A DNA stretch of 64,000 bases from Betaproteobacteria bacterium HGW-Betaproteobacteria-14 (lineage in GTDB: Bacteria; Pseudomonadota; Gammaproteobacteria; Burkholderiales; Rhodocyclaceae). Every line of letters begins with the position of its first letter. Positions within the stretch are counted from its first letter, which is position 1. The translations under genes and the position numbers were made by a program. Positions 1-8,875 of this stretch are shown in pieces. The stretch lies in the NCBI GenBank assembly GCA_002840845.1, contig PHCS01000006.1:1-64000 (forward strand), written 5' to 3'. The notes under the pieces are model-generated. The model did no database searches. It had not been told where the DNA came from and saw nothing but the letters and a program-made list of their open reading frames with translations.

Positions 1-589
1 GCTCGTCGACCCAGCGCCCGGCGTCCGCGCCGCCCGAGCGCAGCACCAGCATGCGCGCCCGGTCGGTGTAGGCATTGGGCTGCCAGGTGCCGAGCGGATG
101 GCGGTTGTCCCAGATGTAGTTGATGGCGGCATCCGGCACCTGGTCGCCGCGCAGCGCGCGCGCCAGGCCCAGGCCCATGCGCGTGCCGAAGCTCAGCGTC
201 TCCGCCGGCACCTCGAAGCTCAGGTAGACGCGGGCGGCATAGTCGTCGCCGGCTTTCTGCGTCATGTCGGCCGACTTGAGCGGGGCATCGATGCGCCAGC
301 GCCAGCACAGTACCGGTGTATTGCCGAGATCGACCTGCAGCGTTCGCGCCAACAGCGCCATGCTTTTGACGGCATGGGCTTCCACGGCATGCACGCCGTC
401 CCATTCGCGCAGGCGGTAGCGCGTCGGCGGCACCTTGGCGTCGAGTTGCTCCACCCGCCACGGCGCCGGCATGGCGCCGCCCGCGTCGGGCAGGAAGCGG
501 CCGACCCAGACCGGTGCGGCCAGCAGGGGCAGCGGCAGCAGCAGCGCGCAGGCGGCCACGGTCCGGCGCATCGTTGCGGATGCCGTCAT
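1..589 (-). CDS. DUF3047 family exported protein (3' end outside window)
   Basis: The reading frame starts with ATG at 589, overlapping the TGA of the upstream EAL-domain gene as ATGA, and runs off the window edge, so about 196 residues are visible. An N-terminal hydrophobic stretch rich in Leu/Pro/Ala looks like a signal peptide. The segment WRWRIDAPLKSADM followed by GDDYAARVYLSF is typical of DUF3047, a family of unknown function common in proteobacteria. Periplasmic location is inferred. Translational coupling suggests co-expression with the c-di-GMP phosphodiesterase upstream. A short fragment of a second DUF3047 gene lies at 49341-49469. Confidence 0.8.
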   Translation of the reverse strand, partial: MTASATMRRTVAACALLLPLPLLAAPVWVGRFLPDAGGAMPAPWRVEQLDAKVPPTRYRLREWDGVHAVEAHAVKSMALLARTLQVDLGNTPVLCWRWRIDAPLKSADMTQKAGDDYAARVYLSFEVPAETLSFGTRMGLGLARALRGDQVPDAAINYIWDNRHPLGTWQPNAYTDRARMLVLRSGGADAGRWVDE

Positions 590-2862
590 GCGCTTTTCGC
601 CTGCCCGAGGGCGGAGCGCGCCGCCAGCAGCGGCGGCACGTCCTGCGCCGGCAGCGGCTTGCTGAAAAGATAGCCCTGCATTTCCTCGCAGTCGTAATTC
701 TTCAGCAGGGCGGCCTGCGCCTCGGTCTCGACGCCTTCCGCGATCACCCGCAGGCCGAGCGAGTGGCCCAGGGCGATGACGGCCTGGACGATGGCGACAT
801 CGTTGCCGTCGTCCGTCATGTTGCGCACGAAGGACTGATCCACCTTGAGCTTGTCCAGCGGAAAACGCTTCAGGTAGGCGAGGGACGAATAGCCGGTGCC
901 GAAATCGTCGATGGAAAGCTGCACGCCGATGGCTTTCAGTTCGCGCATCATGGCAATCGAGGTGTCGACATCCTGCATCGCTGCGCTTTCCGTCACTTCG
1001 AGTTCGATTCGATCTGGCGCCAGCCCGGTTTCCGCGATGACGCTGCGGATCAGGTCGGGGAGGTCCTTGTCGCGGAACTGGCGCGGCGAGATGTTGATCG
1101 CCATCGTCATGTCCGGCCAGCCGTCCGCCTGCCATTGCCTGGCCTGGGCGCAGGCAGTGCGGATCACCCACTCGCCGATCGGCACGATCAGCCCGGTTTC
1201 CTCGGCAAGCGGAATGAAATTGGCCGGTGACACCGGGCCGCGTTGTTGATTGTGCCAGCGTGACAGCGCCTCGACGCCGATGGCACGCCCTTCCGCGTCG
1301 ACCTGGAGCTGGTAGTGCAACTCCAGTTCGTTGCGTGCGAGCGCCTGGCGCAGTTCATGTTCCAGTTCAAGCCTGTCCAGCGCCCGCGCGTTCAGTTCCT
1401 GCGAGTAATACTGGATGCCGTTGCTGCCCTCGCGCAAAGCCTTCTGCAGTGCGCTCTCGGCGTTGCGCACCAGGGTGTCGGCTTCCGTGCCGTCCTGTGG
1501 AAAGCACGCCACGCCGATGCTGAAGGTGACGAACAGATCGCGCCCCTCCACCTGCAAGGGTGCTTCGGTGGCGGCGATGACGCGCTCGACCAGGCGGGAG
1601 ACCGTGCTGAGCGCCGCCTCGCCGCGTACCAGCATGGCGAACAGGTCGCCCTCGAAACTGAACAGTTCGCAGCGTTCGGCGCTGCCGTCACCTGGCACCT
1701 GCAGTTCGCCAAGGCGCTGTGCGGCGGCGACCAGCACCTGCTCCCCGAGGGCCGGCCCCAGGCTTTCGGTGATGCGTCGGAAGCGGTCCAGGCTGAGCAG
1801 CACGACGGCGCCTGCCTCAGCGCTGCCTGCAGAGGCGGCGAGATCATCGAAGAAGCGGCGGCGATTCGGCAGCCCGGTCAAATCGTCGTGATAGGCCAGA
1901 AAGAACAGCCGCTCCTCGGCGCGCTTGCGTTCCGTGATGTCGGACAGGTAGGCGTGGAAGACATCGTAGTCGTCGAGATAATGCACGCGGCAATCGAGCG
2001 TGCGGCCGTGCGCCTCGTACTGCCGGTTTTCCTGTCCGGCGCCGGAGGCCTTCAAGGCCGTCAGGCGCTGTGGCAGGTCCGCCGGGAAAAGGGCCTGCGG
2101 CCCCTCCGCTTCGATGCCCAGGCGCCGCAGCATGTCGAGGGCGCCGGGATTGGCGTAGTGCACCGATCCGTCCGCATCCAGACGGAAGACCGGACTCGGA
2201 TTGCGCTCCGGAAACATGGCCAGGCGACGGCGTTCCGCGCCCTCGGCAAGATAGGCGCGGGCGAAGTAGCCGCCGACCAGCGCCACGCCCAGCAGCGCGG
2301 CGCTGAAGGCGATGACCCAGGCGTAGATGCGGGCGATGGCGTCTTCGGCCCGGATGCCGCGTTCGACGACCCCTGCGCGGACCGCACTCGCAAGCTGTTC
2401 CGCGTTGCCGTTGATCTGGATGCACAGCTTGGTGATGTCGCGCAACAGGCTGAGCGCCCGCCCGGGGTCGGGCCGAGCGTGCAACGCTTCATCCAGCTGG
2501 CCGACCAGTGACTTGATCGGCGGGTACTGCAGTTCGATCTGCGCCAGCTTGTCGTCGCCGGGAAAGGCTTCGCGCAGGGCCTGCAGCCCATGGGCGATGG
2601 CGTCCTCGTTATGCCGCTTCCGCTCAAGGGAGAATTCGCGGTCGCGGAAGACGTAGTTCTCGTAGGCGATCGGCTCGATGGCGGCCACTTCCGCCTTGAA
2701 GGTCTCGAGCGTCCTGAGGAGGCGGACGTCGCGCTCCACCAGCCCCCGCGTGGCGCTGACGGCGATGCTGCCCTGGTGGATGACCAGCGCGGACAAGGCG
2801 ACGCCGCCGGCGAATATCGCCGCGTAGAGCGCGATCACCGTCTGCCGCAGGCTGAGTTTCAT
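586..2862 (-). CDS. Membrane EAL-domain c-di-GMP phosphodiesterase with degenerate GGDEF domain
   Basis: The protein has 758 residues. Transmembrane segments lie near residues 9-30 and 181-203 and flank a helical periplasmic sensor region. A PAS-like region follows (about 215-310), then GGDEF (about 320-490) and EAL (about 500-745). The GGDEF signature is EGDLF at 404-408, so diguanylate cyclase activity is probably lost. The EAL domain looks intact, with EAL at 531-533, an INISPRQF segment, EVTES, DDFGTGYSSL and EGVET, so c-di-GMP hydrolysis is the likely output. The GGDEF domain may act only as a regulatory GTP-binding module. The stop codon overlaps the DUF3047 start, and a peroxiredoxin-like gene ends 12 bp upstream. 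Confidence 0.93.
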   Translation of the reverse strand: MKLSLRQTVIALYAAIFAGGVALSALVIHQGSIAVSATRGLVERDVRLLRTLETFKAEVAAIEPIAYENYVFRDREFSLERKRHNEDAIAHGLQALREAFPGDDKLAQIELQYPPIKSLVGQLDEALHARPDPGRALSLLRDITKLCIQINGNAEQLASAVRAGVVERGIRAEDAIARIYAWVIAFSAALLGVALVGGYFARAYLAEGAERRRLAMFPERNPSPVFRLDADGSVHYANPGALDMLRRLGIEAEGPQALFPADLPQRLTALKASGAGQENRQYEAHGRTLDCRVHYLDDYDVFHAYLSDITERKRAEERLFFLAYHDDLTGLPNRRRFFDDLAASAGSAEAGAVVLLSLDRFRRITESLGPALGEQVLVAAAQRLGELQVPGDGSAERCELFSFEGDLFAMLVRGEAALSTVSRLVERVIAATEAPLQVEGRDLFVTFSIGVACFPQDGTEADTLVRNAESALQKALREGSNGIQYYSQELNARALDRLELEHELRQALARNELELHYQLQVDAEGRAIGVEALSRWHNQQRGPVSPANFIPLAEETGLIVPIGEWVIRTACAQARQWQADGWPDMTMAINISPRQFRDKDLPDLIRSVIAETGLAPDRIELEVTESAAMQDVDTSIAMMRELKAIGVQLSIDDFGTGYSSLAYLKRFPLDKLKVDQSFVRNMTDDGNDVAIVQAVIALGHSLGLRVIAEGVETEAQAALLKNYDCEEMQGYLFSKPLPAQDVPPLLAARSALGQAKSA

Positions 2863-2874
2863 GCGTCAACCCGT

Positions 2875-3402
2875 TCAGGCCTCGCCGCGTGCCGGGTAGT
2901 CCACCTTGATGACGAAATCGAGCCCGCCGAGGATTTCCTTGAAATGCGGCCGCGCGAAGGGCATGGTGCTGATCGAGCCCCAGTAGAGCGTGCCGTCCGG
3001 GCGCACGAGGAACAGGCCCGGCTCGCTGAACAACGCCGGCTCCTCGATGCCGGCCGAGGTCTTGCCGCGGCTGGTCGACACGTAGAGATCCCAGCTGCGC
3101 GCCATTTCGATCGACAGGCCATAACCGAGGTTCAGGTTGGCCAGCCCCCAGTTGTCGCGCGCCGCCTCGGCGCGCTCGCGCGTGTCGCTGCTCAGCACCT
3201 GGATGCCGACGCCGCGCGTGGCGAACTCGGCGACGAGCTTGTCCAGTTCGCTGACGTAGGTCTTGCAGATCGGGCAGTGCAGGCCGCGGTAGAAGACGAC
3301 CAGGGTGAAGCGCTCGGGTTTCTGCGCGGCGAGGTCCCAGTCGCCGGCCAGGGTCGGCACGCGCAGGGCGGGTACGGGTTGGCGGGGCATGAGTCTGCTC
3401 AT
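2875..3402 (-). CDS. Peroxiredoxin-like (AhpC/TSA) family protein
   Basis: This 175-residue thioredoxin-fold protein carries the motif FYRGLHCPICKTY, in which CPIC occupies the peroxidatic-cysteine position of AhpC/TSA relatives. The second of two nearby ATGs (3402) is chosen because AGGAGG lies 7 nt before it. The ATG at 3408 would sit almost on the ribosome site. No signal peptide is seen, so a cytoplasmic thiol peroxidase or reductase is likely. The substrate cannot be told from sequence. It probably shares a transcript with the EAL gene downstream. A GC-rich repeat lies just upstream. Confidence 0.85.
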   Translation of the reverse strand: MSRLMPRQPVPALRVPTLAGDWDLAAQKPERFTLVVFYRGLHCPICKTYVSELDKLVAEFATRGVGIQVLSSDTRERAEAARDNWGLANLNLGYGLSIEMARSWDLYVSTSRGKTSAGIEEPALFSEPGLFLVRPDGTLYWGSISTMPFARPHFKEILGGLDFVIKVDYPARGEA

Positions 3403-3423
3403 GATCATGCCTCCTGCTGGGCC

Positions 3424-3478
3424 GTCCCGAAGGGGGCATGCGCCCCCCCGGGGGGCAGCGAACGAATGTGAGCGTGGG
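3424..3478. repeat. GC-rich intergenic palindromic repeat
   Basis: The segment begins with a CCGTCCCGAAGGGGGC-like block, continues through a long G/C palindrome (CCCCCCCGGGGGG) and ends in AGCGAACGAATGTGAGCGTGGGGG. It resembles the elements at 4286-4370, 27100-27190, 62036-62142 and 63838-63925, which share a GGGCCGYCCCAA-like head or a CCCCCTTCC/GGAAGGGGG hairpin. It probably serves as a terminator or REP-like element between genes. Confidence 0.55.
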
Positions 3479-3511
3479 GGTACATATGATGTCTCCTCTC
3501 TATGGTGATGG

Positions 3512-4282
3512 TCATGTCTTGCAACCGGCGACGGCGACGGCCTGCAGCACCTCGCCGCTGTCGGCATCCTGGATGAAGGCGGCCACGCCGGCACGGTTGA
3601 AGTCTACCCCGTTGCCATGCGCGAACGTGTGGCTGACGGCGATGCGCCCGTCGGCGCCGACCGGCAGCGGGCCCTGCCATTGGCGCACGACGTAATCGTG
3701 GCGCAGCTGTGCGCCGCGGTTCTCGCCCGCCTCGACGGCGCTGCTCAGGCCGTTCTCGTACAGCGCGAGATAGGCCTCGGCGCGGCCCTTGCGCGGCAGC
3801 ACCTCGCCGGTCAGCCGGGCAGTCCAGCCGCCGGCCGCCTTGTTTTCCACGGCCAGCACGAGTTTCGCCTGAAGCGGCTGGCCGGCGCGCTTGCGCACGG
3901 CCTCGTCGAAAGCGGCGGCGCTGTGCCAAGGGCGGAAATCCCGTCCGTTCAACATGACCTGCGGCGTATACACGACCCGCCCGCCGCCGCGATTGACCAT
4001 GTCGCGCTGGCGCTGGCCGAAGCGCGCCTGGGCGAAACGGTCGCGCCAGCCGATGTAGTCCCAGTAGTCGACATGAAGGGCCAGCGGCACGAACCTGCCG
4101 GGGACCTGCTGCGACAGCCAGCGGTCGGCCGGCGGGCAGCTGCTGCAGCCTTCCGAGGTGTACAACTCAATCAGCGGCACGGATACGGTTTCGGCGCGGG
4201 CGACGCATTCGGCCGCGTTCACGCTGACAGAGAGCAGTGCTGTAGCGAAAGTCAGCCCCTGCAATACGGCGGAAGTTTTCAC
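3512..4282 (-). CDS. DUF1223 family exported thioredoxin-like protein
   Basis: The protein has 256 residues and starts at GTG 4282. No ATG lies close upstream in frame, and the GTG begins a good signal peptide ending near SVSVNAAEC. The motif LYTSEGCSSCPPAD near the N-terminus of the mature protein is diagnostic of DUF1223, a periplasmic thioredoxin-fold family with a CxxC site (here CSSC). The biochemical function is unknown. It lies downstream of the TVP38-flavoprotein gene across an 80-bp gap that holds a GC-rich repeat, so it may be expressed separately. The 4248-4259 region carries a one-mismatch copy of the recurrent GGGACTGACTTT word. Confidence 0.85.
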   Translation of the reverse strand: MKTSAVLQGLTFATALLSVSVNAAECVARAETVSVPLIELYTSEGCSSCPPADRWLSQQVPGRFVPLALHVDYWDYIGWRDRFAQARFGQRQRDMVNRGGGRVVYTPQVMLNGRDFRPWHSAAAFDEAVRKRAGQPLQAKLVLAVENKAAGGWTARLTGEVLPRKGRAEAYLALYENGLSSAVEAGENRGAQLRHDYVVRQWQGPLPVGADGRIAVSHTFAHGNGVDFNRAGVAAFIQDADSGEVLQAVAVAGCKT

Positions 4283-4285
4283 AAG

Positions 4286-4370
4286 AAACACGCCGGGCCG
4301 TCCCAAGTGTTTCTTGGCCCCTTGAGGGGAGAGCGCTGCGAAGCGGCGCTTTCGGGGTGGGCTCACTGTA
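4286..4370. repeat. GC-rich intergenic repeat, possible terminator
   Basis: The element contains GCCGGGCCGTCCCAAG, then a GGCCCCTTGAGGGG inverted repeat and a GCGCTGCGAAGCGGCGC hairpin. The head matches the GGGCCGCCCCAAA block of the repeats near 62 and 63.9 kb. It overlaps the last codons of the 4363-6534 gene and probably folds into stem-loops between the two minus-strand genes. Confidence 0.5.
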
Positions 4371-6534
4371 GCCTCCAGGCATGGTAGCGCGCCACCCATT
4401 CGAGCAGTTTCTGCGGCGCGTGCGCTTTCTTCCAGTTGCCTGCGGCGGCCTTGTTGGCTTCGGCCAGCGTCGGGTAGATGTGGATGGTGCCGAGGATCTT
4501 GTTCAGGCCGAGGCCGTGGCGCATGGCGGCGACGTACTCGGCGATGAGGTCGCCGGCGTGCTCGCCGACGATGGTGACGCCGAGGATGCGGTCCTTGCCC
4601 GGCGGCGTGATCACCTTGACGAAGCCGTGCGCCTCCGAGTCCGCGATGGCGCGGTCGAGGTCGTCGAGGCCGTACAGCGTGACCTCGTGCGGGATGCCCT
4701 TCTCCTTCGCTTCCTGCTCGTTCAAGCCGACGCGCGCCACTTCCGGATCGGTGAAGGTCGCCCAGGGGATCACCGAGTAGTCGGCCTTGAACATCCTGAA
4801 GCTGCCGAAGAGCGCATTCACCGCCGCGTACCAGGCCTGGTGCGAGGCGGTGTGCGTGAACTGGTAGGGGCCGGCGACGTCGCCGCAGGCGTAGATGTTG
4901 GGATACAGCGTCTGCAGGTATTCGTTGGTCTCGACGGTGCGCGTCTTCGCCAGCGGAATGCCGAGTTCCTCCAGGCCGTAGCCCGTCGTATTCGCGATGC
5001 GCCCGACCGCCACCAGCACTTCGTCGAAGGGAATGCGAACCTCCCCGTTGACCGTTGCGCCGCCCGGCGCGCCGACGTATTCGCAGATCAGGGTCTTCTC
5101 GCCGTTGTCGACGACGAACTGCTTGGCCTTGTGGCCGACGCGCACGTCCACGCCTTCCTTGCGGAAGCGCGCCGTCACCATCTCGGAGACTTCCGGGTCT
5201 TCGCGGATCATGATCCGCGGCAGCATCTCGACCTGGGTCACCTGAGAGCCGAAGCGGGCAAAGCACTGCGTCAGTTCGCAGCCGATCGGCCCGCCGCCCA
5301 GCACCAGCAGGCGGCGTGGCAGCTTGCGCAGTTCCCACAGGTTGTCGGACGTGAGGCAGCCGATGTCTGCCAGTCCGGGAATCGGCGGCACGAAGGGGCG
5401 CGCCCCGGCAGCAATCACGATGGCGCGGGTGGTCAGGGTCTGCGTCCCTGCCGCGGTCTTCACCTCCACCGCCCAGGGCGAGACGATCCTCGCTTCGCCC
5501 TGCAGACAGTCGACGCCGAGCGCCGTGTAGCGCTCGACCGAGTCGTGCGGCTCGACCGCCTGGACGACGCTCCGCACCCGCTCCATGACCTCGGCGAAAT
5601 CGAAGTCCACCTGGGCGCGCTGCATGCCGAACTCGCGCGCGCGGTCGGCGTGGGAGAGGAATTTGGCGGAGCGGATCAGCGCCTTGGAGGGCACGCAGCC
5701 GGTGTTGAGGCAGTCGCCGCCCATGCGGTGCTTCTCGATCAGCGTCACTTTCGCCTTCACTGCGGCGGCGATGTAGGCGGTCACCAGTCCCGCACTGCCG
5801 GCGCCGATCACCACCAGGTTGCGGTCGAAGCGCGCCGGTCGCGGCCAGTTGGCCAGCGCCTTCTTCGCCTTGATGGTCGCCACGATCTTCTTCGCGATCA
5901 GCGGGAAGATGCCGAGCAGGACGAAGGAGGCGATCAGGCCGGGCGAGAGGATGCCGGCGAGCGAGTCGATCTTGGCGATCTCTCCGCCGGCATTCACATA
6001 CACCAGGGTGCCGGCGAGCATGCCGACCTGGCTGACCCAGTAGAAGGTCCACGTACGGATCGGCGTCAGCGCCATCGCCAGGTTGATGACGAAGAAGGGG
6101 AACAACGGCACCAGGCGCAGCGTGAAGAGGTAGAAGGCGCCGTCGCGCCGCACGCCGTCGTTGAGCGCCTTGAGGCGGTCGCCGAAGCGCGCCTGCACCC
6201 AGTCGTGCAGCAGGAAGCGGGCGATGACGAAGGCCAGCGTGGCGCCGATGCTGGAGGCGAAGCTGACGATGACAATGCCCCAGAGCAGGCCGAAGATGGC
6301 GCCCGCCGCCAGCGTCATGACGGCGGCGCCGGGCAGCGAGAAGCCGGTCACGGCGACATACACGGCGAAGAAGATCAGCGCCGCCTGCAGCGGGTTGGCC
6401 GCGCGCCAGGATTCGATCGCCGCCTGTTGCGACTTGAAGAAGTCGAGCTTCAGGTACTGGCCGAGATCGAAAATGAAAAAAGCGGCGATGGCCGCCGCGA
6501 CGAGCGCGACGACAAGCGCCTTGCGCGCGTTCAT
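4363..6534 (-). CDS. TVP38/TMEM64 membrane domain fused to a mercuric-reductase-like flavoprotein (copy 1)
   Basis: The protein has 723 residues. Residues about 1-225 form a multi-span TVP38/TMEM64 (SNARE-associated/DedA-like) membrane domain with FSLPGAAVMTLAAGA and LVPLFPFFVINLAM segments. From about 236 it is a class I pyridine nucleotide-disulfide oxidoreductase: VVIGAGSAG for FAD, the redox pair CLNTGC (Cys275/Cys280), a second nucleotide-binding GGGPIG, and a C-terminal dimerisation domain with HIYPTLAEA. The partner that accepts electrons is unknown. The ATG overlaps the TGA of the hydrolase-OsmC gene (ATGA). A close paralogue lies at 46382-48526. Such fusions are often annotated as mercuric reductase, but no metal-binding domain is visible. 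Confidence 0.93.
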   Translation of the reverse strand: MNARKALVVALVAAAIAAFFIFDLGQYLKLDFFKSQQAAIESWRAANPLQAALIFFAVYVAVTGFSLPGAAVMTLAAGAIFGLLWGIVIVSFASSIGATLAFVIARFLLHDWVQARFGDRLKALNDGVRRDGAFYLFTLRLVPLFPFFVINLAMALTPIRTWTFYWVSQVGMLAGTLVYVNAGGEIAKIDSLAGILSPGLIASFVLLGIFPLIAKKIVATIKAKKALANWPRPARFDRNLVVIGAGSAGLVTAYIAAAVKAKVTLIEKHRMGGDCLNTGCVPSKALIRSAKFLSHADRAREFGMQRAQVDFDFAEVMERVRSVVQAVEPHDSVERYTALGVDCLQGEARIVSPWAVEVKTAAGTQTLTTRAIVIAAGARPFVPPIPGLADIGCLTSDNLWELRKLPRRLLVLGGGPIGCELTQCFARFGSQVTQVEMLPRIMIREDPEVSEMVTARFRKEGVDVRVGHKAKQFVVDNGEKTLICEYVGAPGGATVNGEVRIPFDEVLVAVGRIANTTGYGLEELGIPLAKTRTVETNEYLQTLYPNIYACGDVAGPYQFTHTASHQAWYAAVNALFGSFRMFKADYSVIPWATFTDPEVARVGLNEQEAKEKGIPHEVTLYGLDDLDRAIADSEAHGFVKVITPPGKDRILGVTIVGEHAGDLIAEYVAAMRHGLGLNKILGTIHIYPTLAEANKAAAGNWKKAHAPQKLLEWVARYHAWRLQ

Positions 6535-7754
6535 GAGGCTTCCCCCGCATCGAGGCGGGTCGGCACCGTCACCTCGCCGTGCAGCGTGCGATGCACCGGG
6601 CACTTGTTGGCGATTTCCAGCAGCTTCTGCTGTTGCGCCTCGTCGAGATCGCCGTCGAGGCGGATGACGCGCTCGATGCGGTCGACCTTGCCCTCCTTGG
6701 TTTCGCAGTCGGCGCAGTCCTGCGCATGGATCTTCTCGTGGCGGAGTTCGACCTGGACCCGCTCCAGCGGCAGTTTCTTCATGTCGGCGTACATGCGCAG
6801 CGTCATCGCCGTGCACGCGCCGAGGCCGGCCAGCAGCAGGTCGTAGGGCGACGGACCGCTGCCGAGGCCGCCGGCCGAGACCGGCTCGTCGGCGAACAGC
6901 AGGTGCCCGCCGGCGACGATGCGCTGGGTGAACTTGCCTTCGCGCGTTTCCTCCACGCGCACCGTCGTGTCATCGGCTTCTGCGGCGGCCGGCGCGACAT
7001 AGCGGCCGGCCCAGGCGGCGAGCACCTCGGCGACATAGGCGGCGTCCTCGCGCCGCGTCAGCAGATGGTCGGCGCCGTCGAGGGAGACGAAGCTCTTCGG
7101 CTGCGCAGCTTCCCCGAACAGGCGGATGCCGTTGTCGAAGGCGACGATCTCGTCATCCGGCGCATGCATCACCAGCAGGGCCTTGTTCATGCTGCCCAGC
7201 GCGTCGGCGAGGCGCTGCCCCTCAACGTCCTCGACGAACTGGCGGCGGATGCGGAAGCTGCGGCCGCCGAGCTTGACTTCGGCTTCGCCCTCGCTGCGGA
7301 TGGTTTCCTCCGCGCCGGCGAAATGCTTCAGCACGTGCGCCGGGTCGGCCGGCGCGTTGAGCGTGACCACCGCGCGCACCTCGGCCAGGTCCGGCGCCGC
7401 CGCGACGACCGCCGCGCCGCCCAGGCTGTGGCCGATGAGCAGTTGCGGCGCCTGGTATTCGCGGCGCAGGTAATCGGCCGCCGCGGCGAGGTCGGCGACG
7501 TTCGAGGAAAAATTGGTGTCGGCAAATTCGCCCTCGCTGGCGCCGAGGCCGGTGAAATCGAAGCGCAGCACCGCGATGCCGCGTGCCGCCAGCGCGGCGC
7601 TGATGAAGGCCGCCGCCTTGCTCTGCTTCGAGCAGGTGAAGCAGTGGGCGAACAGCGCCCAGGCGCGCGGCGTGCCGCCCGGCAATTCAAGCCGGCCGGA
7701 CAGCGTGGCGCCGGAGGGGCTGGCGAAGGTGACCGCAATGCGCTGATTCTTCAT
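6531..7754 (-). CDS. Alpha/beta hydrolase fused to an OsmC domain
   Basis: The protein has 407 residues. The N-terminal 250 or so form an alpha/beta hydrolase with the nucleophile elbow GHSLGG, an acidic residue in HAPDDEIV and a catalytic His in DGADHLL. From about residue 265 an OsmC/Ohr-like domain follows, with [15 protein letters not shown] and NKCPVHRTL, whose two cysteines are the usual peroxidatic pair. OsmC proteins reduce organic hydroperoxides. The substrate of the hydrolase half is unknown. An AGAGGAAG ribosome site precedes the ATG at 7754. The gene is translationally coupled to the downstream TVP38-flavoprotein, which suggests one redox or detoxification unit. Confidence 0.92.
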   Translation of the reverse strand: MKNQRIAVTFASPSGATLSGRLELPGGTPRAWALFAHCFTCSKQSKAAAFISAALAARGIAVLRFDFTGLGASEGEFADTNFSSNVADLAAAADYLRREYQAPQLLIGHSLGGAAVVAAAPDLAEVRAVVTLNAPADPAHVLKHFAGAEETIRSEGEAEVKLGGRSFRIRRQFVEDVEGQRLADALGSMNKALLVMHAPDDEIVAFDNGIRLFGEAAQPKSFVSLDGADHLLTRREDAAYVAEVLAAWAGRYVAPAAAEADDTTVRVEETREGKFTQRIVAGGHLLFADEPVSAGGLGSGPSPYDLLLAGLGACTAMTLRMYADMKKLPLERVQVELRHEKIHAQDCADCETKEGKVDRIERVIRLDGDLDEAQQQKLLEIANKCPVHRTLHGEVTVPTRLDAGEAS

Positions 7755-7873
7755 GCTGTTCTTCCTCTTCTCACAGACAGCTGCCGACCGCGCGGGAAAT
7801 GTTGTAGTCCGGGCCGCCGGCGACGCGCCGCCAGCAGGATTCGTGCTCCAGCGGGACAGCCGGCGCCGCGGCC

Positions 7874-8839
7874 TCAGTCGCCGAGCGCACCGCCACAACT
7901 GCTTCCCTGTCCGGCCGTGCAGCCGTAGCAGTGGTCGGCCACGGCGATGGCGCCGCCTTCCAGCCCGGCCGCGGCCAGTTCCGCGATGTGCGTCCGCGCT
8001 CCGCCGTTTGCGCCGAGGGGCAGTTCCAGCATCTGGTTGAAGTCGCAGTCGTAGGCGTAGCCCTGCCAGTCGATGCTGAGCAGGCTGCGGCACATGACGT
8101 GATCGAGGTTCTCGTCGCGATGGGCCGCGTGCAGCAAGGCCATGTACTCGTTGAACTGGCCTTTCGAGATGAGCATGCTGCCGAAGCGCTGGATCGGCAT
8201 GTTGGCCAGGGTCAGCAGGCGGCTGAAGACGATGCCGTGGCGGCTGCCGAGCTGTTCGCGGTAATCCGCCTCGAGCTTCTCCTGCGGCGGCGGCAGTGAC
8301 GGCCCCTGCGGGTTGTAGACCAGGCTCAGCAATAGACCGCCATCTTCGGCGCCATAACCCAGTGCATTCAGGCGGCGCAACGCGGCGAGGCTCGTCTCGA
8401 AGACGCCCTTGCCGCGCTGGCGGTCGACATTGTCTTCCAGGTAGCAGGGCAGCGAGGCGACGACCTCGACGCGGTGCGCGGCGAGGAATTCCGCCAGATC
8501 CTCCTGGCCGGGCTCCTCGAGGATGGTGAGGTTGCAGCGGTCGATGACGTGCGCACCCGATTTGGCGGCCTCACCCACCATGTAACGGAAATGCGGATTG
8601 AGTTCCGGCGCGCCGCCGGTGAGGTCGAGCGTGGTCGCGCCGGAGCGACGCAGGAAGGTCAGCACCGCCTCGATCGTCTCGCGCCCCATTTCCTCCTTGC
8701 GGTTTGGCCCGGCGTTGACGTGGCAGTGCAGGCAGCTCTGGTTGCAGCGGTAGCCGAGGTTGACCTGCAGCGTTTCCAGCCCCTTGCGGCGGATGGCGGG
8801 GAAGCGCGTGTCTTGCAGTCGGATCAGGGTGGCATGCAT
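7874..8839 (-). CDS. arsS: Arsenosugar biosynthesis radical SAM protein ArsS
   Basis: The protein has 321 residues. The radical SAM cluster motif CNQSCLHC (Cys32/36/39) is followed by [10 protein letters not shown] and, at the C-terminus, the Cys-rich [16 protein letters not shown] tail that typifies the radical SAM/Cys-rich family now called ArsS. Known members make 5'-deoxy-5'-dimethylarsinoyl-adenosine from SAM and a methylated arsenical. No arsM is visible in the window. The nearest possible partner is the TIGR04282-type glycosyltransferase at 51220. A 17-codon remnant of a second arsS lies at 24417-24467. Confidence 0.92.
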   Translation of the reverse strand: MHATLIRLQDTRFPAIRRKGLETLQVNLGYRCNQSCLHCHVNAGPNRKEEMGRETIEAVLTFLRRSGATTLDLTGGAPELNPHFRYMVGEAAKSGAHVIDRCNLTILEEPGQEDLAEFLAAHRVEVVASLPCYLEDNVDRQRGKGVFETSLAALRRLNALGYGAEDGGLLLSLVYNPQGPSLPPPQEKLEADYREQLGSRHGIVFSRLLTLANMPIQRFGSMLISKGQFNEYMALLHAAHRDENLDHVMCRSLLSIDWQGYAYDCDFNQMLELPLGANGGARTHIAELAAAGLEGGAIAVADHCYGCTAGQGSSCGGALGD

Positions 8840-8875
8840 CGTTGTGTTGTCCTTGTTGTCGAGGAAATTCCGTTT

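Noticed and set aside
4381-6846. 821-codon open frame on the plus strand opposite the TVP38-flavoprotein gene
   Set aside because: Its His/Arg/Asp-rich composition is typical of the antisense frame of a high-GC gene. The minus-strand gene has clear domains.
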